This document shows, one piece after another, positions 43,534-52,402 of a DNA stretch of 64,000 nt. A program made the translations under genes and the position numbers. The DNA is taken from positions 310,001-374,000 of the forward strand of contig NZ_CP011883.2 of the NCBI RefSeq assembly GCF_000340435.2, given 5' to 3'. The DNA comes from Mycobacterium haemophilum DSM 44634. Its GTDB lineage: Bacteria > Actinomycetota > Actinomycetes > Mycobacteriales > Mycobacteriaceae. Within the stretch, counting starts at the first letter, position 1. Every line of letters starts with the position of its first letter. The notes under the pieces are model-generated. The model saw only the letters and a list, made by a program, of their open reading frames with translations, had not been told where the DNA came from and did not search any database.

Positions 43534-43895
43534 TGTCTGCGCTCCTCGCTGCCGTAGCCCTCGGCTTGGGTGCGCCTGGCCGCCTCGGGGGTAAAAGAGA
43601 TTGGGATAGCGCACATCTCGGCCCAGCACTGGGCGAAGTCGTCGTTGATCATCGCCAACTGAGACACGCCGATAACCTCGGCGAGCCGATTGCGATAGGT
43701 ATGCCAGTGGGCGGCGGCGGCCTGGTAGGCACGGTCGCGGTTGGACAGGCCATGCCGGGTCACCGAGACTGCCCGCTCGTTGGCCTCGTCGCGAAAGCGC
43801 AGGGCCCACTGACGGACCATCGCCTCCTTGGAGTCGTAGTAGTTGCAGAAGATGCCGCGCCTCCTTCTCACTTGCGTGGCGTGCGTTTCGTGCAC
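43530..43895 (-). pseudogene. TetR-family regulator with damaged DNA-binding domain (Rv0273c)
   Basis: What is left starts MHETHATQVRRRR and jumps directly to IFCNYYDSKEAMVRQW, the end of the TetR helix-turn-helix. The helices that normally precede FYNYY (about 30 residues) are deleted. The ligand-domain part continues through GVSQLAMINDDFAQCWAEM and ends early in GYGSEERRQ. H37Rv Rv0273c is about 206 residues; here 121. Without the recognition helix it should not bind DNA. Its stop overlaps the Rv0272c-type GTG start, which may keep it transcribed. Confidence 0.75.
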
Positions 43896-43997
43896 GGGGA
43901 ATCCCTAGAGCAAAGCTGAATCTGATGTTAGGTTCAGACTTGGGGCCTGGCCAGGGCTGGGCTTCTGGGTCCGCCGGGGAGCGAGGGGAGCCGAACG

Positions 43998-44582
43998 GTG
44001 ATCAAGCCACACAGCACCAACAGCGAATTCGAACTCGGCGGGATCAATCATGTCGCGCTGGTGTGTTCGGACATGGCGCGCACCGTGGATTTCTACAGCA
44101 ACATCCTCGGCATGCCGTTGATCAAGTCGCTCGATCTGCCAGAAGGTCAGGGCCAGCATTTTTTCTTCGACGCCGGCAACGGCGACTGCGTGGCGTTCTT
44201 CTGGTTCGCCGGCGCGCCGGACCGGGTGTCCGGCATCTCGTCGCCGGATGCCATCCCGGGTATCGGTGATATCACCAGCGCGGTGAGCACGATGAATCAT
44301 CTGGCGTTTCACGTACCTGCTGAGAAGTTCGATGCCTACCGGCAACGGCTTAAGGACAAAGGTATACGGGTCGGCCCGGTGCTCAACCACGACGAGAGCC
44401 CGACGCAGGTTTCCGCGACCCTGCATCCAGGGGTCTACGTGCGGTCGTTCTACTTCCAGGACCCCGATGGCATTACGCTGGAATTCGCTTGCTGGACAAT
44501 GGAGTTCGGTGCAAATGATACGCAGGCTGTACCGAAGACGGCCGCTGACCGGAGGCCTCGCATGGCGGCTCAGCGCTCATGA
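43998..44582 (+). CDS. Glyoxalase/extradiol dioxygenase-fold protein (Rv0274)
   Basis: Vicinal oxygen chelate-fold protein of 194 residues with two beta-alpha-beta-beta-beta units. The first is GGINHVALVCSDMARTVDFY. The second is NHLAFHVPAEKFDAYRQRL, ending FYFQDPDGITLEFACW. His and Glu residues at the usual metal positions (NHVAL, NHLAF, LEFA) are present. The start is GTG at 43998. It is divergent from the damaged TetR gene and coupled by ATGA to the next gene. Substrate unknown. Confidence 0.9.
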   Translation: MIKPHSTNSEFELGGINHVALVCSDMARTVDFYSNILGMPLIKSLDLPEGQGQHFFFDAGNGDCVAFFWFAGAPDRVSGISSPDAIPGIGDITSAVSTMNHLAFHVPAEKFDAYRQRLKDKGIRVGPVLNHDESPTQVSATLHPGVYVRSFYFQDPDGITLEFACWTMEFGANDTQAVPKTAADRRPRMAAQRS

Positions 44583-45130
44583 TGACTGACCGTGTTTTGA
44601 CCGACGCGCAGATCGCGGCGTTGTCTCCCGAGCAGCGGCGCGAGCTGATTTCTCGACTGGTGCAGCCGCTGAGCGAGCTGGTGGATCCGGTGGCCTTCAG
44701 CAAGGTGCGGCGTATCCGACTGAGTCTGATGGTCGGTAGTGCGATCGCATTGATCCCCTGGATTGTGTATCTCGCAATGACGCTGCCGCAGAACTACGTT
44801 GCCCACAACTGGCCCGCCACCTGGGTTGGATTCGACATCTTGTTGGTCGGGTTCATGTTGGCAACCGCCGTGCTCGGATACCTGCGCCGCCAGCTGCTGC
44901 TGCTCGCTGCGTTCACCTCCGGGGTGTTGCTGATCTGCGACGCATGGTTCGACCTCATGACCGCCGGACCCAATGACGTCTGGTTGTCGGTGATCACGGC
45001 CATGCTGGTCGAGGTGCCGTTGGCGATCCTGATGATGACCGGTGCGCAGCGCATTATGCGACTCACCTTGGCACGCTTGTGGCTGCTGGAGCCGGGGATG
45101 CGGCTGTGGCAGGTGCCGCTGTTCGCGTGA
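44579..45130 (+). CDS. Four-helix membrane protein, unknown function
   Basis: A 183-residue protein not known to me in the H37Rv order. The cytosolic N-terminus (LTDAQIAALSPEQRRELISR) is followed by four hydrophobic segments at about 48-70, 80-102, 106-127 and 135-157. Its ATG overlaps the stop of the glyoxalase-like gene (ATGA), so the two are cotranslated. The last 68 bp overlap the end of the convergent TetR gene. No catalytic motif is visible. Confidence 0.8.
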   Translation: MMTDRVLTDAQIAALSPEQRRELISRLVQPLSELVDPVAFSKVRRIRLSLMVGSAIALIPWIVYLAMTLPQNYVAHNWPATWVGFDILLVGFMLATAVLGYLRRQLLLLAAFTSGVLLICDAWFDLMTAGPNDVWLSVITAMLVEVPLAILMMTGAQRIMRLTLARLWLLEPGMRLWQVPLFA

Positions 45131-45791
45131 GGCGGGGACGGTAGAGGTCTGGGTCGGTGAGCTCGTCGAGCAGCGACGCCAATTGATCGACCAGCTGGTC
45201 GGGCTCTAGGTGGACGGCGCCGGCCAGCCAGGCACTGATAGCTTGCCCGACGCCGCCGACCACGAAATGCGCTGCCACTGTGAGGCGGTCGTTTGCCGGC
45301 ACCCGCAGTGCGTTGCCAACATGCTGGCCGGACAGCAGGGCGAAAAGTGCGCTGGATTCGGCGCGTTTACGTGCGATTACCGGGTTGACCAGCTGTGTGC
45401 TGAACAGCAGATGCCCGATTCGTGTGTCGTCGGCGATGGTCCGCACGATGTTGGCCATCCCCGCGCGGGTCTGCTGGTGCGCCGGCACCGCGGCCACTGC
45501 GGCTTGGGTGGTGGCGACCAGATCGGCGACTACCCATTCGAAAACGTCGCTGACGAGTTCGTCTTTGTCAGTGAAACTTTCGTAGAAGTAGCGCGCCGCC
45601 AGGCCGGCCCGGTGACAGACGGCGCGGACGGTCAGCGCGGAAAGGCCCTGGTGGTCGGCCCCCAGCAGATCCAGGCCGGCGGCCAGTAGTCGGCCACGTC
45701 GTGCGGCCAGTCGCTGGCTGGCCTCAACGCCGCGGTACGGCCGCGCGCTCGATGCCTCGGCCACCCCGGATCGTTCGGTCACGGGCTCCAT
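45063..45791 (-). CDS. TetR-family regulator (Rv0275c orthologue)
   Basis: A 242-residue TetR repressor close in length to Rv0275c. The helix-turn-helix region is normal: RRGRLLAAGLDLLGADHQGL, then LTVRAVCHRAGLAARYFYES and FTDKDELV. It is divergent from the Rv0276-type gene with an 83-bp gap that likely holds its operator, and its 3' end overlaps the convergent membrane protein gene. Ligand unknown. Confidence 0.92.
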   Translation of the reverse strand: MEPVTERSGVAEASSARPYRGVEASQRLAARRGRLLAAGLDLLGADHQGLSALTVRAVCHRAGLAARYFYESFTDKDELVSDVFEWVVADLVATTQAAVAAVPAHQQTRAGMANIVRTIADDTRIGHLLFSTQLVNPVIARKRAESSALFALLSGQHVGNALRVPANDRLTVAAHFVVGGVGQAISAWLAGAVHLEPDQLVDQLASLLDELTDPDLYRPRLTRTAAPATAASPAPAATSVPR

Positions 45792-45874
45792 CTTGACACC
45801 AGCACAAGGCCCGGAACAGTATCAGGAAACAAACGTTCGCACAATTAGCGGGCAGCTGCCGCGGGAGGTCCTAC

Positions 45875-46795
45875 ATGGCAGTGCACCAGGCTTCTCCTGA
45901 ACCCGTCGGGCATGTCGAGCGTGCAATCGCAGACCCGCCCCGTCTTCCGTTGGCCCGGCGCCGGCCAGCGATAGGAAGCCCCACCGATATGCACCACGGG
46001 TTGATGGGCGTGGCGCTACTGGCCGGTCCGGCCAACGTGATCATGCAATTGGCGCGACCCGGCGTCGGCTACGGCGTGATGGAGAGCCGCGTCGACAGCG
46101 GCCGCTTGGATCTGCACCCGATCAAGCGGGCGCGCACCACCTTTACTTACCTCGCCGTGGCTACCGCCGGCAACGGTGCTCAGAAAGCGGCCTTCCGCCG
46201 CGCGGTGAACCGCGCGCACGCGCAGGTGTACTCGACCGCCGAAAGCCCGGTGCAGTACAACGCGTTCGATCCTGACTTGCAGCTGTGGGTCGGGGCGTGT
46301 CTCTACAAGGGTGCGGTCGATATCTATCGCATCTTCATCGGAGAGCTAAGCGACGAGGACGCCGACCGCCACTACCGGGAGGGCATGACGCTGGCGACCA
46401 CGTTGCAGGTGCCGTCCGAAATGTGGCCACCGGACCGGGCGGCCTTCGATCGGTACTGGCAGGAGTCGCTGGCCAAAGTGCACATCGACGACGCCGTCCG
46501 TGACTACCTGTATCCGATCGCTGCAGCCCGCATCAAGGGGATCGCCTTGCCACGCCGCGTGCGGCGGCTATCGGACAACGTCGCGTTGCTGATTACCACC
46601 GGATTCTTGCCGCAGCGATTCCGCGACCAGATGCGGTTGCCGTGGGACGCCGTCAAACAACGGCGGTTCAACCGGTTGATGGCCGTATTGCGCATCGCGA
46701 ACCGGCTCATGCCGCGGTTTGTCCGGCAGTTTCCCTTCAACGTGTTGCTGTGGGATCTGGACCGGCGGGTCAGGACGGGGCGTCCGCTGGTCTAG
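45875..46795 (+). CDS. MpaB-like oxygenase, DUF2236 (Rv0276 orthologue)
   Basis: 306 residues, equal to Rv0276. The family is named after rubber oxygenase and fungal MpaB and uses a b-type haem. Conserved parts are MHHGLMGVALLAGPANVIMQ, RTTFTYLAVATAG, FRRAVNRAHAQVYS and YNAFDPDLQLWVGACLYKGA, with DRYWQESLAKVHIDD downstream. A likely haem-ligand His is that of NRAHAQV. Substrate unknown. It is divergent from the TetR gene and probably its target. Confidence 0.9.
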   Translation: MAVHQASPEPVGHVERAIADPPRLPLARRRPAIGSPTDMHHGLMGVALLAGPANVIMQLARPGVGYGVMESRVDSGRLDLHPIKRARTTFTYLAVATAGNGAQKAAFRRAVNRAHAQVYSTAESPVQYNAFDPDLQLWVGACLYKGAVDIYRIFIGELSDEDADRHYREGMTLATTLQVPSEMWPPDRAAFDRYWQESLAKVHIDDAVRDYLYPIAAARIKGIALPRRVRRLSDNVALLITTGFLPQRFRDQMRLPWDAVKQRRFNRLMAVLRIANRLMPRFVRQFPFNVLLWDLDRRVRTGRPLV

Positions 46796-47253
46796 TCGAG
46801 GTAGCGCTTGTGGGCGCCGCTTGCCGACGATGTCTCGTTTGGTGTGGGCCAGTGGCCGATAACGCCGCTGAACTCGAGGTCGGTTTGGGCGAAGTCATTG
46901 CCTACGGCCAGCAGTGGTTGGTGACTCAGTTGCGCGGCCGCGTAGCTCATACAGTCCCCGAAGTTAAGGGCTGCGGGATGACGGCCCTTGCCGTACTGCA
47001 GGAAGGCCCGTTGCGCGGCGGTCGCATGGTCATAGGTGAAAGGCTCTACACCCAAGTTGATTTCGCTGCGCAGGCGTTCAAAGATGGTGCGTCCCACCGG
47101 CCCGTGGCGTGCTGTTAGGACGATGAGGCATTCAGCAACGGTTGGGGCCGACATGACCGGGCTACGAGCACCGGCCAGCGCGGCCACAACCTGCCCGGTA
47201 TGGGGTTGCTCGTCTTGAATCAGGGCCACGATCGCGCTGGTGTCGATGATCAT
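46792..47253 (-). CDS. vapC25: VapC25 toxin, PIN-domain ribonuclease
   Basis: PIN-domain endoribonuclease toxin. The ATG at 47253 opens MIIDTSAIVALIQDEQPH, with the first catalytic Asp at residue 4. The conserved Glu is in APTVAECLIVL, and the later acidic pair is in LNFGDCMSYAAAQ and AVGNDFAQTDLE. 153 residues, about ten longer than H37Rv owing to the C-terminal tail (ETSSASGAHKRYLD). Its stop overlaps the convergent Rv0276-type gene end by four bases. The antitoxin gene is 10 bp upstream. Confidence 0.93.
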   Translation of the reverse strand: MIIDTSAIVALIQDEQPHTGQVVAALAGARSPVMSAPTVAECLIVLTARHGPVGRTIFERLRSEINLGVEPFTYDHATAAQRAFLQYGKGRHPAALNFGDCMSYAAAQLSHQPLLAVGNDFAQTDLEFSGVIGHWPTPNETSSASGAHKRYLD

Positions 47254-47263
47254 CGCAGCGGGC

Positions 47264-47524
47264 TCAAACTCCCGTTGTGGGGTCGTAGCCAAGAATTTCC
47301 TCGCGTTCGCGTTTGGCGATGGGGGTGTGGTCCGTGAGTAGCGGCCAGATTTCGGTGCGCATGACGTCGAGGAGCTGTGTCTGACGGTCGTCCGCGCGCG
47401 ATCCCAGAAGCGCCAGCTGGGCGTGCAGGGCGTGGCGGATAGCGGCAGTTTTAGTGGTGTGCAGCCGATTGGCCATTTCGGCGGCAAGCCGGTCTACCTC
47501 GGGATCCTTGATGTTCAGTGCCAT
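47264..47524 (-). CDS. vapB25: VapB25 antitoxin
   Basis: An 86-residue VapB-type antitoxin. The N-terminus MALNIKDPEVDRLAAEMANR, followed by LHTTKTAAIRHALHA, is a ribbon-helix-helix of the Rv0623-like class. The C-terminus binds the toxin. It precedes vapC25 by 10 bp in the usual antitoxin-first order and likely autoregulates from 47525-47718. Confidence 0.92.
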   Translation of the reverse strand: MALNIKDPEVDRLAAEMANRLHTTKTAAIRHALHAQLALLGSRADDRQTQLLDVMRTEIWPLLTDHTPIAKREREEILGYDPTTGV

Positions 47525-47718
47525 AGGGTGTATGGTACCAAGCTGCTACAGTTTCTACCACACGTGGCGTGGAGCGCCCCCCCGCAACAAGGGGCGCAGT
47601 TGCTGCCCAGGCATGCGTGCGACCGGGCCGCCAACCGGGGCGGCTCATTACGTCTCTGTTGGCCAGTGCGGTTGCGCCGCACCGGGACACAGATGCCGCC
47701 GCGCGTAGTGTGGGTTGG

Positions 47719-48627
47719 GTGCGTAGCGAAGGCGATAGCTGGGATATCACCACAAGTGTCGGTTCGACCGCGTTATTCGTGGCGACTGCGCGGGCATTGG
47801 AGGCGCAGAAACCTGATCCGCTCGCCGTCGACCCCTATGCACAGGTGTTTTGCCGCGCCATTGGCGGTGCCGCGGCCGACGTTCTCAACGGTAAGGAACC
47901 CGACCATCCGCTCAAGAGCAGCGACTTCGGCGAGCATTTCGTCAACTTCCAGGGCGCGCGCACCAAGTACTTCGACGAGTACTTCCGACGGGCCGTCGAT
48001 GCCGGCGCGCGGCAGGTGGTCATCTTGGCGGCGGGACTGGACTCCCGTGCCTACCGGCTGGCATGGCCCGATGGGACGACTATCTTCGAGTTGGACCGTC
48101 CGCAGGTCCTCGACTTCAAACGCGAGGTGCTTACCGGCCTGGGGGCCCAACCGCGTGCCGACCGTCGTGAGGTCGCGATCGATCTGCGTGATGACTGGTC
48201 ACAAGCGTTGCGGGACAGTGGATTTGATACAGCAGCGCCGTCGGCATGGATTGCCGAGGGTTTATTGATCTATCTGCCGGCCACCGCACAGGAGCAGCTG
48301 TTCACCGGCATCGACTCGCTGGCCGGGCCGGGCAGCCATGTCGCCGTCGAGGATGGCGCACCATTTGAACCGGACGAATTTGCGGCCAAAGTCGAAGAAG
48401 AACGCGCCGCGGCAGCCCAAGGCGACGACCTGGGCGTGTTTTTCCAGTTGGTCTACAACGAGCAGTGTGCGCCGGCCACCGAATGGTTCGGTGCCCGAGG
48501 CTGGACCGCACTCGGCACTCCGTTGGCTGATTACCTGCGCCAGGTCGGCCGGCCGGTGCCCGGACCCGAAACCGAAGCAGGGCCGATGATCGCGCGCACC
48601 ACCCTGGTCAGTGCCGCCAAGAGGTGA
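47719..48627 (+). CDS. S-adenosylmethionine-dependent methyltransferase (Rv0281)
   Basis: Putative SAM-dependent O-methyltransferase of the mycobacterial TIGR00027/LCMT-like family. 302 residues from the GTG at 47719 (VRSEGDSWDITTSVGSTALF), equal to Rv0281. Key parts are ARTKYFDEYFRRAVDAGARQ, VVILAAGLDSRAYRL (SAM loop), FELDRPQVLDFK and WIAEGLLIYLPATAQEQLF. It is one of many paralogues in slow growers; substrates are unknown. In H37Rv it lies directly before eccA3; here a PPE gene intervenes. Confidence 0.93.
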   Translation: MRSEGDSWDITTSVGSTALFVATARALEAQKPDPLAVDPYAQVFCRAIGGAAADVLNGKEPDHPLKSSDFGEHFVNFQGARTKYFDEYFRRAVDAGARQVVILAAGLDSRAYRLAWPDGTTIFELDRPQVLDFKREVLTGLGAQPRADRREVAIDLRDDWSQALRDSGFDTAAPSAWIAEGLLIYLPATAQEQLFTGIDSLAGPGSHVAVEDGAPFEPDEFAAKVEEERAAAAQGDDLGVFFQLVYNEQCAPATEWFGARGWTALGTPLADYLRQVGRPVPGPETEAGPMIARTTLVSAAKR

Positions 48628-48762
48628 GCGTGGGGAACTTTTCCGGGCCTAGCGCCGACTACTAGCTGCGTGGTGGTGCGGTCGCTGAGTTCGCCCCTAT
48701 CGGTCAGGAGTCTCTTCCATGACGCTGCCGGTCATTGCTGCTTTGGTTGCGAGCGGCTGAAA

Positions 48763-50355
48763 ATGGCCGTGCCGGTGTGGCTGGCTGTGCCGCCGGAGAT
48801 CCATTCGGCCCTCTTGAGCAGCGGTGCCGGGCCAGCTGGCTTGTTGGCTGCCGCCAGCGGTTGGCGTTCGCTGAGTGCCGCATATGCTTCGGCGGCCGAC
48901 GAGCTCACCGCAATAGTGGCGGCGGTGCAGGCTGGGTGGGACGGACCAAGCGCCGAGCAGTATGCAGTCGCCCATGCCCCGTACTTGGCGTGGCTGCTGC
49001 GGGCTAGCACCAACAGTGCTGGGATGGCGGTAAAGCAGGAGACCGCCGCCGCGGCCTACACCATGGCGTTGGCGGCGATGCCGACCTTGATGGAGCTGGC
49101 CGCCAACCATGCGATCCATGCGGTATTGACGGCGACGAATTTCTTTGGGCTCAACACCATCCCACTCGCGCTTAATGAGGCCGACTACATGCGGATGTGG
49201 TTCCAGGCGGCCGCCACGATGGCCACCTATCAGGCGGCCTCGAGCCTGGCGGTGGCATTAGCGCCACAAACTGATCCGGCGCCGCACATCGAAAATTCGG
49301 ACAGCTCCGACAGCAGCGGCGACAGCGGTGAGCACGACATTGTCGACAACGATGCTGGCAACCCATACGAGCTGAGTTGGTGGATGAACCGATTCCTGGA
49401 GGTTCCGGAAACCTTGTGGCGAGACGTGCTGGAATTTCCGCAGCATCCAGCCGGGGCGATAGCGCAGCTACAGTCTGATATTCCGGGTCTGATCGCCGAC
49501 GAGGCCGGCCACGTGGTCGAGGCTTATCAGGCGTTCGCTCCCGAAATTCAGGCGCTTGCGCTCGTGACGTCGACCGGCAACGCCGGGTTATCGGCGGGCC
49601 TACCGGGGTTGACTGGGCTGGCCGGACTTGCTGGGATTCAGGCTGCCCCGGTACTAGCGGCGGCTACACCGACACCCGAACCGTCTGGTCTGCCGGTGGC
49701 TATTAGCTCTCCGGTGCTAAGCGGTGCCCCAGCCGCTGCCTTCGCGCCGACCACGGTCCTGGCTTCGGCTCCGGCGGTCACGCCAGCCACGGCGCTACCA
49801 CCGGGCGCTGCACCGCCGACGCCCGGTGGTCCAGGCGGTCTTGGCTACCCCTACCTGGTGGGTCCTCCCGGCCTTGGGTTGGGCTCGTCGGTCAGCACCG
49901 GTGCCACTGCCAAGAAGAAGGTGCCTGAGCCCGGAATCGCCGTCGCGGCGACGGTCGTGGCCGGGCCGGCGCGGGTGCGACGGCGCCGGCGCGCCCAGCT
50001 GCGTGGCTACGGCGACGAGTTTATGCAGATGGATGTCCAGGTTGAGCCAGACTGGGGTGCACCACCGAGTGTGGGGGTACCGCCTGCTAGCGGGGGCCAG
50101 TCGGCCGTCGCAGCGATCGCGTCGGGTCAGCGGGCGTGGCCCCTGGGTTTTGCTGAAACCCCGGGTTTTGCTGGAACAATGCCTCGTGATGCCGACCAGG
50201 CGGCGACGGGATTGGCCGCGCTGGCTGGTGATGGATTCGGCGGCGGACCGGCGGCGCCGATGGTGCCCAGTACCTGGGAGGCTGAACAACGGCAGCTCGG
50301 CAAGGAGGAACAGAGCCGAACCGAAGCTTTTGAATATGATAATCATATTCAGTAA
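48763..50355 (+). CDS. PPE protein beside ESX-3 (PPE3/PPE4-like)
   Basis: A 530-residue PPE protein of the ESX-3-associated type. The ATG at 48763 opens AVPVWLAVPPEIHSALLSSG. The PPE domain (1-180) shows QAGWDGPSAEQYAVAHAPYL and ELAANHAIHAVL, then ATNFFGLNTIPLALNEADYM. A linker rich in Asp/Ser (near 185) and a Pro/Gly/Ala region follow. Next comes the conserved basic patch VRRRRRAQLRGYGDEFMQMD and the end block APMVPSTWEAEQ. In H37Rv PPE3 lies upstream of Rv0281; here the PPE gene is downstream of it. Its last codons contain the Zur-type palindrome. With PPE4 destroyed, it may have become the partner of PE5. Confidence 0.88.
   Translation: MAVPVWLAVPPEIHSALLSSGAGPAGLLAAASGWRSLSAAYASAADELTAIVAAVQAGWDGPSAEQYAVAHAPYLAWLLRASTNSAGMAVKQETAAAAYTMALAAMPTLMELAANHAIHAVLTATNFFGLNTIPLALNEADYMRMWFQAAATMATYQAASSLAVALAPQTDPAPHIENSDSSDSSGDSGEHDIVDNDAGNPYELSWWMNRFLEVPETLWRDVLEFPQHPAGAIAQLQSDIPGLIADEAGHVVEAYQAFAPEIQALALVTSTGNAGLSAGLPGLTGLAGLAGIQAAPVLAAATPTPEPSGLPVAISSPVLSGAPAAAFAPTTVLASAPAVTPATALPPGAAPPTPGGPGGLGYPYLVGPPGLGLGSSVSTGATAKKKVPEPGIAVAATVVAGPARVRRRRRAQLRGYGDEFMQMDVQVEPDWGAPPSVGVPPASGGQSAVAAIASGQRAWPLGFAETPGFAGTMPRDADQAATGLAALAGDGFGGGPAAPMVPSTWEAEQRQLGKEEQSRTEAFEYDNHIQ
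50331..50351. promoter_or_regulatory. Zur-type 10-1-10 palindrome of the ESX-3 promoter
   Basis: TGAATATGAT, a central A and ATCATATTCA form a perfect 10-1-10 inverted repeat, the layout of mycobacterial Zur boxes. It lies 190 bp upstream of the eccA3 start and within the last codons of the PPE gene. Zinc control of ESX-3 by Zur is established in M. tuberculosis. Confidence 0.8.
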
Positions 50356-50470
50356 GGTCAAGTGACGGTGTCGCCATGAAGGCGGCCGCGCGATAATACA
50401 TAACACCCTGATCAGTGTCACGGAAATCGGAGTTGAGTCGTGAAGCGAGCGGGTCTGAGCAGCTCGACAG

Positions 50471-50489
50471 TTAGCTTATGCAATGCTAA
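50471..50489. promoter_or_regulatory. IdeR-like iron box upstream of eccA3
   Basis: A 19-bp site TTAGCTTATGCAATGCTAA matches 14 of 19 positions of the IdeR consensus and has 7-bp symmetric ends (AGTTAGC/GCTAACT). It overlaps the ATG at 50483, which argues against that codon as the eccA3 start. Confidence 0.65.
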
Positions 50490-50539
50490 CTTCAGGCGGG
50501 TCAAGTTGGGCGATACTAGGTACGGGAGACGAAGCGGCC

Positions 50540-52402
50540 GTGGAGCACGGTGACACCGACACGCTTGGCGTGCAGTCTGGCAGTGCTCGGGCGCACGTCA
50601 AGGTGGATGGCGACGTCGTTAGCCGATTCGCTACCTGCTGCCGCGCCCTCGGCATTGTGGTCTACGACCGTCAGCGTCCGGCCGACCTGGCGGCCGCTCG
50701 GTCGGGTTTCAACGCGCTCACCCGCATCGCTCACGATCAGTGCGACGCCTGGACCGGACTAGCCGCTGCTGGCGACGTGTCCACCCCTGTGCTGGCAGCG
50801 ATTTCGCGTACCGTTGACACCGCGGGCATGTTGGCGCGCCAGGCGGAACTGGCCCCCGCCGCGTTGGGCTTTCACTACGACACCGGACTGTACCTGCAGT
50901 TCCGGGCCACCGGCCCGGATGATTTCCAGCTCGCCTATGCGGCGTCATTGGCATCAACCGGGGGGCCTGGACACTACGGCGAGGCCGATCAGATAGTCAC
51001 CGGCATCACCGACCGCCGGCCAGGTTGGCGCGATGCCCGTTGGGTTGCCGCCGTCATCCACTACCGCGCTGGGCGCTGGTCGGACGTCGTCAAGCTGCTG
51101 ACCCCGATCGTCAATGACCCCGATCTCGACGAGACTTACGCACACGCCGCCAAGATCGCCTTGGGTACCGCGCTGGCCCGGCTGGGCATGTTCGCCCCGG
51201 CATTGTCGTATCTGGAGGAGCCCGCGGGCCCGGTCGCGGTGGCGGCTGTTGATGGCGCGCTAGCCAAAGCACTGGTGCTGCGTGCGCACATCGACGAGGA
51301 GTCGGCCAGCGAAGTTCTGCAGGATTTGTACGCGGCGCACCCAGAGAACGAGCAGATCGAACAGGCGCTGTCCGACACCAGTTTTGGGATCGTGACCACC
51401 ACCGCGGCCCGGATCGATGCTCGCACCGATCCCTGGGATCCCGACACCGAGCCCGGTGTGGAAGACTTCGTCGATCCTGCAGCCCACGAACGCAAAGCCG
51501 TGCTGCTCCATGAGGCCGAGCGCCAGCTCACCGAATTCATCGGCCTGGACGAGGTCAAAAACCAGGTGTCACGGCTGAAGAGTTCGGTGGCTATGGAACT
51601 AGTGCGCAAGCAGCGTGGGCTCACGGTAGCGCAACGTGCCCACCACCTCGTCTTCGCTGGGCCACCTGGGACGGGCAAGACCACCATCGCCCGGGTAGTC
51701 GCCAAAATCTATTGCGGCCTAGGCCTTTTGAAGAGGGAGAATATCCGAGAAGTGCATCGCGCCGACCTCATCGGTCAGCACATCGGTGAGACCGAGGCCA
51801 AGACCAACGCGGTCATCGACAGCGCACTGGACGGGGTGCTGTTCCTTGACGAGGCCTACGCCCTGGTGGCCACGGGCGCTAAAAATGACTTCGGTTTGGT
51901 GGCCATCGACACTTTGCTGGCGCGGATGGAGAACGATCGTGACCGGCTAGTCGTGATCATTGCCGGCTACCGCGCCGATCTGGATAAGTTCCTGGACACT
52001 AACGAGGGCCTGCGGTCGCGGTTCACCCGCAACATCGACTTTCCCTCATACGCGTCGCATGAGTTGGTCGAGATCGCGCACAAGATGGCCGAACAGCGAG
52101 ACAGCGTCTTCGAACAAGCGGCGCTCGACGAGTTGGAGGTTTTGTTCGCTAAATTGGCCACATCGGAGACACCCGACTCCAATGGAATCTCCCGGCGCAG
52201 CCTCGACATCGCGGGCAACGGGCGGTTTGTCCGCAACATTGTCGAACGTTCCGAGGAAGAACGTGAATTCCGGTTGGACCACTCGGAGCATGCCGGTACC
52301 GGTGAGTTCAGCGACGAGGAACTCATGACGGTGACGTCCGAGGACGTACGGAGATCGGTAGAACCGTTGCTGCGCGGTCTTGGGCTCACGGTACCGGCAT
52401 GA
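50540..52402 (+). CDS. eccA3: EccA3, AAA+ ATPase of ESX-3
   Basis: Cytosolic CbxX/CfqX-type AAA+ ATPase of the ESX-3 type VII system; it is thought to release or recycle PE/PPE substrates from EspG3. An N-terminal TPR-like half (about 30-290) leads to the AAA+ half with Walker A GPPGTGKTT, Walker B GVLFLDEAYALV and the NIVERSEEEREFRL sensor region. The start is uncertain: ATG 50483 lies in the IdeR box, and GTG 50540 (VEHGDTDTLGV) gives about 620 residues against 631 in H37Rv. It overlaps eccB3 by ATGA. Its promoter should respond to zinc and iron. Confidence 0.93.
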   Translation: MEHGDTDTLGVQSGSARAHVKVDGDVVSRFATCCRALGIVVYDRQRPADLAAARSGFNALTRIAHDQCDAWTGLAAAGDVSTPVLAAISRTVDTAGMLARQAELAPAALGFHYDTGLYLQFRATGPDDFQLAYAASLASTGGPGHYGEADQIVTGITDRRPGWRDARWVAAVIHYRAGRWSDVVKLLTPIVNDPDLDETYAHAAKIALGTALARLGMFAPALSYLEEPAGPVAVAAVDGALAKALVLRAHIDEESASEVLQDLYAAHPENEQIEQALSDTSFGIVTTTAARIDARTDPWDPDTEPGVEDFVDPAAHERKAVLLHEAERQLTEFIGLDEVKNQVSRLKSSVAMELVRKQRGLTVAQRAHHLVFAGPPGTGKTTIARVVAKIYCGLGLLKRENIREVHRADLIGQHIGETEAKTNAVIDSALDGVLFLDEAYALVATGAKNDFGLVAIDTLLARMENDRDRLVVIIAGYRADLDKFLDTNEGLRSRFTRNIDFPSYASHELVEIAHKMAEQRDSVFEQAALDELEVLFAKLATSETPDSNGISRRSLDIAGNGRFVRNIVERSEEEREFRLDHSEHAGTGEFSDEELMTVTSEDVRRSVEPLLRGLGLTVPA

